Below, piece by piece: positions 58,628 to 64,000 of a stretch of DNA of 64,000 bases (within the stretch, counting starts at the first letter, position 1; every line of letters starts with the position of its first letter). Origin of the DNA: an uncultured Collinsella sp. (GTDB lineage Bacteria; Actinomycetota; Coriobacteriia; Coriobacteriales; Coriobacteriaceae). The stretch covers positions 5,709 through 69,708 of the forward strand of contig URIA01000003.1 in NCBI GenBank assembly GCA_900547765.1, written 5' to 3'. Made by a program: the position numbers and the translations under genes. The notes beneath the pieces were generated by a model. The model saw only the letters and a list, made by a program, of their open reading frames with translations. It was not told where the DNA came from and searched no databases.

Positions 58628-61441
58628 GTGGCTGAGAACCTAAGCAACCAGTCTGTACCCGAAGCCGCGGCGCGCGTCGCTGCCGTGGTCAACCGCCTCG
58701 TTAACCGAATCGGCTCGAATGCCGAGTCCAGGGAGCGTCTCGCCGAGATCGAGATCCCCGAGGAGCTGCGCGATAATCTGGCGCTGTTCCTGCGCCTGGA
58801 ACGTCGTGTGCTTAGCGAGTATGATCCCGAGATCGCGGACCTGTTCGACAAGATTTTGACAGCCGAGATTGTGGTCAATGCTGGCAACCCCTGTAGCCGC
58901 GCTGCCGACGAGTCCGTTGACGAACAGGGCGTGCCCACTGCCGACGAGCCCACCGCCGTGGCGTTTCGCGAAGTCGTCGATTTGATTGACAGCCTGCCGC
59001 TTGATAAGCAGCAGGTCATCGTTCGCGCCTTTACGAGCTTCTTCCACTTGGCAAACCTGTCGGAGGAGAACTACCGTGTGGCGCAGCTGCGCGAGCGCGA
59101 GGCCGGCGCATCGACCGATACCGAGGTCGATCCCGCCAACGAACTCACCGTCGCCTATCACCAGTTGGTAAACGAGATGGGCGTCGAGGGTGCCAATGAG
59201 CTGCTCGGCAAGCTCGAGTTCCACCCTGTCTTTACCGCACATCCCACCGAGGCCCGTCGTAAGGCCGTCGAGGGCAAGATTCGCCGTATCTCCAACCTGC
59301 TGGAGGAGCGTCCGCGTTTGGGCGGCTCCGACCTGGTGGAGAACGAGCGCCATATGCTGCAGGAGATCGACGCCCTGGTGCGTACGAGCCCCATCGCGCT
59401 CAAGAAGCCCACGCCGGTCGAGGAAGCCGATACCATCATCGACATCTTCGATAACACGCTGTTCGACGTTATCCCCGTCATCTACCGTCGTTTTGACGAC
59501 TGGGTGCTGGGCGACAAGGCCGGTACCGTGCCGCCGCTGTGCCCGGCGTTCTTCCATCCCGGCAGCTGGATCGGCTCCGACCGCGACGGCAACCCCAACG
59601 TCACCGCCAAGGTGAGCCGCGAAGTCGCCGCCAAGTACTTCACTCACATGGTGCTCAAGCTCGAGGACAAGTGCCGCCGCATCGGCCACAACCTCACGCT
59701 CGAGGCCACCTACAGCAAGCCTTCTGCCGAGCTCATTAACCTGTGGAACCATCAGGTCGAGATGAGCCCTCGTTACACGGCCCGCGCCGAGCTGATCTCC
59801 GAGCACGAGCCGCATCGCGCCGTCATGCTCGTCATGGCCGACCGCCTGAACGCCACCGTGCGCCGCATCACCGACACCATGTACCACAGCGCCGACGAGT
59901 TCCTGGATGACCTGCGCGTCGTCCAGCGTTCGCTTGCTGCCTGCGGTGCCGTCCGTGCCGCCTACGGTCCGGTCCAAACCATCATCTGGCAGGTCGAGTC
60001 CTTCGGCTTCCATATGGTCGAGATGGAGTTCCGTCAGCACTCCGTGGTGCACGCCCGCGCCCTCAAGGATATCCACGAGAACGGTATCCATGGTGACCTG
60101 CAGCCCATGACGCGCGAGGTCATCGACACCTTCCGTGCCATCGGTTCCATCCAAAAGCGCTACGGCAAGAAGATGGCACACCGCTACATCATCTCGTTTA
60201 CCAAGAGTGCCCAGCATGTGGCCGACGTCTTTGAGCTGGCCCACCTGTCCTTCGCACACGAGGAAGACGTTCCCGAGCTCGACGTGATCCCGCTGTTCGA
60301 GCAGCTCGAGGACCTCGAGGGCTGCGTTGACGTGCTCGACCAGATGCTTACGCTGCCCGTGGTGCAAAAGCGCCTTGCCCAGACCAACCGCCGCATGGAG
60401 GTCATGCTGGGCTATTCCGACTCTTCCAAGGATGCCGGTCCTACCACGGCCATGCTCGCGCTGCACTCCGCGCAGGAGCGCATCGCCAAGTGGGCAGAGA
60501 AGAACGATATCGACCTGGTGCTCATGCACGGTCGCGGCGGTGCCGTGGGCCGTGGCGGCGGCCCGGCCAACAAGGCCGTGCTGGCGCAGCCCAAGGGTTC
60601 GGTCAACTGCTTCTTTAAGCTCACCGAGCAGGGCGAAGTCATCTTTGCCCGTTACGGCAACCGCACGCTGGCTCAGCGCCATGTTGAGTCCGTTGCCGCC
60701 GCAACGCTTTTGCAGTCGGCCCCGAGTGTCGAGAAGACCAACACCGAGACCACGCAGAAGTTCTGGGATATGGCCGAGAAGCTCAACACTGCAAGCCACG
60801 AACGCTATCTGGACCTGCTGAACACCGAGGACTTTACACCGTGGTTCTCGACCGTGACGCCGCTGACCGAGGTCGGTCTGCTGCCGATCGGCTCGCGTCC
60901 CGCCAAGCGCGGTCTGGGCGCCAAGTCGCTCGATGACCTGCGTACCATCCCGTGGATCTTCAGCTGGAGCCAGGCGCGCATTAACCTGGCCGCTTGGTAC
61001 GGTCTGGGCACCGCCTGCGAGCAGCTTGGCGATCTTGACCAGCTCAAGGCTGCCTACCAGGAGTGGCCGTTCTTCCGCACCTTTATCGACAACATCGAGA
61101 TGTCGATCGCCAAGACCGACCAGCGCATCGCCAAGATGTATCTGCACCTGGGCGACCGCCAGGATCTGTCCGAGAAGGTCTTTACCGAGATGCAGCTCAC
61201 GCGTAAGTGGGTCCTTGCCATCGTCGGTGACGAGTGGCCGCTGCAGCGCCGTCGCGTGCTCGGCTGCGCCGTCCGTGTACGTAACCCCTACGTCGACGCC
61301 CTGTCCATCGCCCAGGTCCGCGCCCTTCGCGAGGTGCGTATGAACCAGGACGAGATGGCCGAGGAGAAGAAGGCCGAGTACATGAGCCTGATTCTTTCGA
61401 CTGTGACCGGCGTCTCGGCAGGTTTGCAAAACACGGGGTAA
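58628..61441 (+). CDS. ppc: Phosphoenolpyruvate carboxylase
   Basis: A 937-residue enzyme that adds bicarbonate to PEP to make oxaloacetate. FTAHPTEARR holds the catalytic histidine (His205), SWIGSDRDGNPNVT, LMHGRGGAVGRGGGP and IGSRPAKR the other active-site loops. The C-terminus ends ..GLQNTG, as in the family. The first 70 residues extend beyond the E. coli protein. GTG 58628 is chosen because GGGAGG lies five bases before it; ATG 58616 would be only two bases from its ribosome site. It feeds the reductive branch to succinate or aspartate. Confidence 0.96.
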   Translation: MAENLSNQSVPEAAARVAAVVNRLVNRIGSNAESRERLAEIEIPEELRDNLALFLRLERRVLSEYDPEIADLFDKILTAEIVVNAGNPCSRAADESVDEQGVPTADEPTAVAFREVVDLIDSLPLDKQQVIVRAFTSFFHLANLSEENYRVAQLREREAGASTDTEVDPANELTVAYHQLVNEMGVEGANELLGKLEFHPVFTAHPTEARRKAVEGKIRRISNLLEERPRLGGSDLVENERHMLQEIDALVRTSPIALKKPTPVEEADTIIDIFDNTLFDVIPVIYRRFDDWVLGDKAGTVPPLCPAFFHPGSWIGSDRDGNPNVTAKVSREVAAKYFTHMVLKLEDKCRRIGHNLTLEATYSKPSAELINLWNHQVEMSPRYTARAELISEHEPHRAVMLVMADRLNATVRRITDTMYHSADEFLDDLRVVQRSLAACGAVRAAYGPVQTIIWQVESFGFHMVEMEFRQHSVVHARALKDIHENGIHGDLQPMTREVIDTFRAIGSIQKRYGKKMAHRYIISFTKSAQHVADVFELAHLSFAHEEDVPELDVIPLFEQLEDLEGCVDVLDQMLTLPVVQKRLAQTNRRMEVMLGYSDSSKDAGPTTAMLALHSAQERIAKWAEKNDIDLVLMHGRGGAVGRGGGPANKAVLAQPKGSVNCFFKLTEQGEVIFARYGNRTLAQRHVESVAAATLLQSAPSVEKTNTETTQKFWDMAEKLNTASHERYLDLLNTEDFTPWFSTVTPLTEVGLLPIGSRPAKRGLGAKSLDDLRTIPWIFSWSQARINLAAWYGLGTACEQLGDLDQLKAAYQEWPFFRTFIDNIEMSIAKTDQRIAKMYLHLGDRQDLSEKVFTEMQLTRKWVLAIVGDEWPLQRRRVLGCAVRVRNPYVDALSIAQVRALREVRMNQDEMAEEKKAEYMSLILSTVTGVSAGLQNTG

Positions 61442-61464
61442 TCGATAGCCCTGTGGCTCTCACC

Positions 61465-61591
61465 GGGACCCGATGGGTTTCCCTCTGAATGCGTCCTCGC
61501 ACTTGAAGCCCCCTTATCCTGCTCCTCTGGAGCTGCGGATAAGGGGGCTTCGTGCTGCGGAATGCATTCAGAGGGAAACCCGTCGGGTCCC
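61465..61591 (+). repeat. Palindrome family 1, copy C
   Basis: Outer arms of 28 bases (61465-61492 and 61564-61591) differ at one position. The internal loop is GTCCTCG at 61493-61499 against CTGCGGAAT at 61555-61563. The inner stem begins CAC/GTG and goes on with AAGCCCCCTTATCC paired with GGATAAGGGGGCTT. The tip, TGCTCCTCTGGAGCTGC, again contains CTGCGGAT at its right side. It starts 24 bases after the ppc stop. Confidence 0.85.
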
Positions 61592-61630
61592 TTCGTCCTC
61601 GGTCTTCAGGGATTAAAGCTGAGGAGAAGA

Positions 61631-61711
61631 ATGGCGCGCTTCTCGCCTTACGACTGTAGCGGCCGCGGTCCCGTTTGGGATCGCGGCCGTTTTGTTATGG
61701 GTCAAATATGA
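61631..61711 (+). other. Possible 26-codon leader peptide upstream of larA
   Basis: An ATG with GAGGAG four bases upstream opens the frame MARFSPYDCSGRGPVWDRGR and ends after six more residues. It spans the hairpin at 61659-61696. Translation through it would disrupt that terminator, the principle of attenuation. It may be fortuitous. Confidence 0.3.
61659..61696 (+). terminator. Intrinsic terminator between ppc and larA
   Basis: CGGCCGCGGTCCC and GGGATCGCGGCCG form a 13-base stem around GTTT, followed by TTTTGTT. Confidence 0.82.
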
Positions 61712-61815
61712 ACGTTGTGTTAATGAGTCGGTGGACGGTGGTGTTTTTCGGTGAGCGGCGTATCCTTCCAACGGTTTATCTAGTGTGTCAGTTGAAAGGA
61801 AGAGGGCGCTCGTCA

Positions 61816-63093
61816 TTGTTTGAATGTGAACTGCCGTTTGACCACAAGACGTTGCATCTGGAGCTCGAGGATAAGAACTTCGCGGGTGTGATGGAAGGTC
61901 ATCAAAACGAGTTTAAGACCACGAAATCGCAGGAAGAACTGGTAGAGGAGTCGCTTGCCAACCCTTATGGCTCGCCTTCGCTCGAGGAGCTTTGTGCTGG
62001 CAAGAAGGATATCGTCATCATTAGCTCCGATCATACGCGTCCCGTTCCCTCGCGAGTGACGATGCCTATTCTGCTGCATCACATCCACTCCGCTGCGCCT
62101 GAGGCGCGCGTTCGCATTCTGGTTGCTACGGGTATGCATCGTCCGTCGACGCACGAGGAGCTCGTCAACAAGTACGGTGAGGAAATCGTTGCCAACGAGG
62201 AAATCGTTATGCACGTCGCGACTGACGACAGCATGATGAAAAAGATCGGCACCTTGCCTTCTGGCGGCGAGTGCATCATCAACAAGATTGCCGCCGAATG
62301 CGATCTGCTGCTTGCCGAGGGTTTCATTGAGCCGCACTTCTTTGCCGGTTTCTCTGGCAGCCGCAAGTCCGTCCTGCCCGGCATCGCCAGCTACAAGACC
62401 ATCATGTACAACCACAACGGTCAGTTTGTGAATGATTCCCACTCGCGTGCCGGCAACCTGTGCCACAACCACGTGAGCGAGGACATGTTTGCCGCTGCCG
62501 AGATGGCTCACCTTGCCTTTGTGCTTAACGTGGTGCTCAACGGCAAGCACGAGGTCATCGGCTCCTTTGCCGGCGACATTCACAAGGCGCATGAGGCCGG
62601 CTGCGAGTTCGTGAAGAGCCTTGCCGGCGTTGAGCCCGTCGAATGCGAGGTCGCCATCACCACTAACGGCGGCTACCCGCTCGACCAGAACATCTACCAG
62701 GCCGTGAAGGGCATGTGCTCTGCCGAGGCCACGCTTCCCGAGGGCGGCGTGATTATCGATGTCGCCGGTTGTGCCGACGGGCACGGTGGCGAGGGCTTCT
62801 ATCACAACATCGCCGACAACGATCCGGCAGAGTTTGAGCGCGCCTGCATCGACCGTCCTAAGGATGAGACCCTGCCCGACCAGTGGACGAGCCAGATCTT
62901 TGCCCGCATCCTGGCGCATCACCCTGTGATCATGGTCACCGACCTGTGCGATCACCAGATGATCAAGGATATGCACATGACGCCGGTCAACACTCTCGAT
63001 GAGGCGCTCAAGCTCGCCTTTGAGATGAAGGGTGCCGATGCCAAGGTGGCCGTCATTCCCGATGGCCTGGGCGTTGTTGTCGCTCAGCACTAG
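61816..63093 (+). CDS. larA: Nickel-dependent lactate racemase (LarA family)
   Basis: A protein of about 425 residues that interconverts L- and D-lactate or a related 2-hydroxyacid with the nickel pincer cofactor. IVIISSDHTRPVPSRV, LVATGMHRPSTHEEL (active-site His) and EGFIEPHFFAGFSGSRKSVL (His and the Lys that bonds the cofactor) are present. A further His follows in the VNDSHSRAG segment. The start is inferred as TTG 61816 after AAAGGAAGAGGG, giving LFECELPFDHKTLHLELED; the upstream frame looks non-coding. larB, larC and larE are not in the window. Substrate could differ from lactate. Confidence 0.85.
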   Translation: MFECELPFDHKTLHLELEDKNFAGVMEGHQNEFKTTKSQEELVEESLANPYGSPSLEELCAGKKDIVIISSDHTRPVPSRVTMPILLHHIHSAAPEARVRILVATGMHRPSTHEELVNKYGEEIVANEEIVMHVATDDSMMKKIGTLPSGGECIINKIAAECDLLLAEGFIEPHFFAGFSGSRKSVLPGIASYKTIMYNHNGQFVNDSHSRAGNLCHNHVSEDMFAAAEMAHLAFVLNVVLNGKHEVIGSFAGDIHKAHEAGCEFVKSLAGVEPVECEVAITTNGGYPLDQNIYQAVKGMCSAEATLPEGGVIIDVAGCADGHGGEGFYHNIADNDPAEFERACIDRPKDETLPDQWTSQIFARILAHHPVIMVTDLCDHQMIKDMHMTPVNTLDEALKLAFEMKGADAKVAVIPDGLGVVVAQH

Positions 63094-63142
63094 TGCGCGG
63101 CTCAAACGAATCGTTTATAACCGACAAGAAAGATAAGGTTTT

Positions 63143-63874
63143 ATGCTTACCAAACTCCTCTGCGAATTCGGCGCAACGGCCCTCATGATCATCTTTGGCG
63201 TGGGCGTGCACTGCGATACGGTGCTCAAGGGCACCAAGTATCAGGGCTCCGGCCACATGTTTGCCATCACCACCTGGTCTTTTGGCATCTCGGTCTGCCT
63301 GTTTGTCTTTGGCGGCGCCGTGTGCATGAACCCCGCCATGGTGCTTGCCCAGTGCATCGTAGGCCTGGTGCCGTGGAGCAGCTGCATCCCCTTCATGATT
63401 GCCGATATGCTCGGCGGCTTTGTGGGCGCCGTAATCGCTTGGCTTATGTATGCCGATGAGTTCAAGGCTTCCGAGGGCGTCGTCGACCCCATTGCTCAGC
63501 GCAACATCTTCTCGACCAACCCCACCACCGAGGGCACGAACTATGCTCGCAACTTCTTCTGCGAGGCTATCTGCACCTTTGTGTTCATCAGCGCCATCCT
63601 TGCCGCTGCTAGCCGCGCTGGCGAGAACGTTTTGATGCTCGCCATCTGCGTTGGCCTGATCGTTTGGGCCGTTGGCATGGGCATGGGCGGCATCACCGGC
63701 TTCGCCATGAACCAGGCTCGTGACCTTGGTCCTCGCATGGCCTATCAGGTGCTGCCGATCAAGAACAAGGCTGACAACAACTGGAAGTACGGCCTGCTCG
63801 TTCCTGGCATTGCTCCGTTTGTCGGTGCCGCTCTGGCCGCACTGTTTGTGCACGGTTTCTTGGGCATGTTCTAG
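63143..63874 (+). CDS. larD: Aquaglyceroporin-family channel, LarD-like
   Basis: A 243-residue MIP-family protein with six helices and two half-helices. The first signature is CMNPAM; the second reads FAMNQARDLGPR, so the usual NPA is NQA. It lies 49 bases after larA, and in Lactiplantibacillus the lar operon encodes LarD, an aquaglyceroporin that passes lactic acid. This supports the same role. Because MIP channels and formate/nitrite-type channels can look alike in short hydrophobic segments, I note that the NARD-like NQARD motif decides for MIP. Confidence 0.82.
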   Translation: MLTKLLCEFGATALMIIFGVGVHCDTVLKGTKYQGSGHMFAITTWSFGISVCLFVFGGAVCMNPAMVLAQCIVGLVPWSSCIPFMIADMLGGFVGAVIAWLMYADEFKASEGVVDPIAQRNIFSTNPTTEGTNYARNFFCEAICTFVFISAILAAASRAGENVLMLAICVGLIVWAVGMGMGGITGFAMNQARDLGPRMAYQVLPIKNKADNNWKYGLLVPGIAPFVGAALAALFVHGFLGMF

Positions 63875-63915
63875 TCCAAGACTACATAGTTGTTCGCCGT
63901 CCGCATGGGGTAACT

Positions 63916-64000
63916 TCCCAGCGCGTCCTCGGACATGCAAAAAGGCTCGCTGCGCACTTTGTGCGGCGAGCCTTTTTGCGTCCTGCGGAGTGCGCTGGGA
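63916..64000 (+). repeat. Palindrome family 1, copy D (touches the window end)
   Basis: Outer arms TCCCAGCGC (63916-63924) and GCGCTGGGA (63992-64000) probably extend past the window. The internal loop is GTCCTCG at 63925-63931 against CTGCGGAGT at 63983-63991. Inner stems are GAC/GTC and GCAAAAAGGCTCGC/GCGAGCCTTTTTGC. The latter, with CTTTTTGC, can also act as a terminator for larD. Confidence 0.82.

Larger units (their letters stand above)
61442..61815. other. Intergenic stretch between ppc and larA
   Basis: It holds palindrome family 1 copy C, a possible 26-codon leader frame and a terminator. A promoter for larA is not obvious; TATCTA-like boxes near 61775 are weak. Confidence 0.55.

Noticed and set aside
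58640..61429. A 929-codon open frame on the minus strand opposite ppc
   Set aside because: It mirrors ppc in a GC-rich genome with strong third-position bias; composition is Leu/Val/Gly/Asp/His-rich low-complexity without motifs, and no ribosome site precedes it.

Overview
The window is about 60% GC, almost every gene uses GC-rich codons, and most genes lie on the plus strand. Gene content points to a gut coriobacterium (Actinomycetota) close to Collinsella: a stand-alone Tad pilus locus, VanR/VanS-like regulators without vanHAX, LarA-type lactate racemase, PEP carboxylase, paired YhgE/Pip proteins and a monoderm envelope gene set. The genus is an inference; no rRNA is present to confirm it.

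Layout. 1-4.2 kb: 3' end of pheT, an ECF-type Ni/Co importer (cbiM with a fused C-terminal module, cbiQ, cbiO) and a Zn-dependent phospholipase-C-like protein. 4.2-11.7 kb: a nuclease-like orphan, pyruvate kinase, a Ca-type P-ATPase with a leader that can hide its own ribosome site, and rsgA. 12-21.6 kb: a compact Tad/Flp pilus operon (cpaB, tadZ, tadA, tadB, tadC, flp, several pilin-like proteins, a TadG-like protein, DUF192), then a toxin-antitoxin pair. 22-35.9 kb: housekeeping and translation genes (rsmI, metG, rsmA, tatD-type nuclease, rlmH, proC, serS) mixed with four tRNA genes (Phe, Leu, Arg, Ser), a GH5-like protein, an SPFH protein and an unknown 813-residue protein. 36-43 kb: a D-Ala-D-Ala carboxypeptidase divergent from a VanRS-like system, an orphan pstB and a PhoPR-like system. 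43-45.7 kb: a cpsC-cpsD-cpsB phosphoregulatory set and an acetyltransferase. 45.9-56.7 kb: htpG, two YhgE/Pip proteins, a DMT exporter, an M20 amidohydrolase and an internally deleted MFS gene. 57-64 kb: hisS, ppc, larA and an aquaglyceroporin (larD-like).

Functional links. The Ni/Co importer at the left end has the fused MN organisation known for the nickel transporter of lactate-racemase loci, while larA and its channel lie at the right end, so the two may cooperate. Cell-envelope sensing is concentrated at 36-45 kb.

The strongest unexplained signal is not a protein. At least four long imperfect palindromes sit 11-42 bases after the stop codon of plus-strand genes (pheT, the Ca-ATPase gene, ppc, larD). 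Their arms differ completely in sequence and length but keep pairing, and they share one asymmetric internal loop: GTCCTCG on the left side and CTGCGGRAT (or GGAGT) on the right. That is the pattern expected of a conserved structured RNA in 3' UTRs. A second palindromic family flanks the YhgE pair in inverted orientation with conserved loop GACCAGAAGGTC, again with unrelated arms. Further single large palindromes lie at 5.3, 30.7 and 56.8-57.0 kb.
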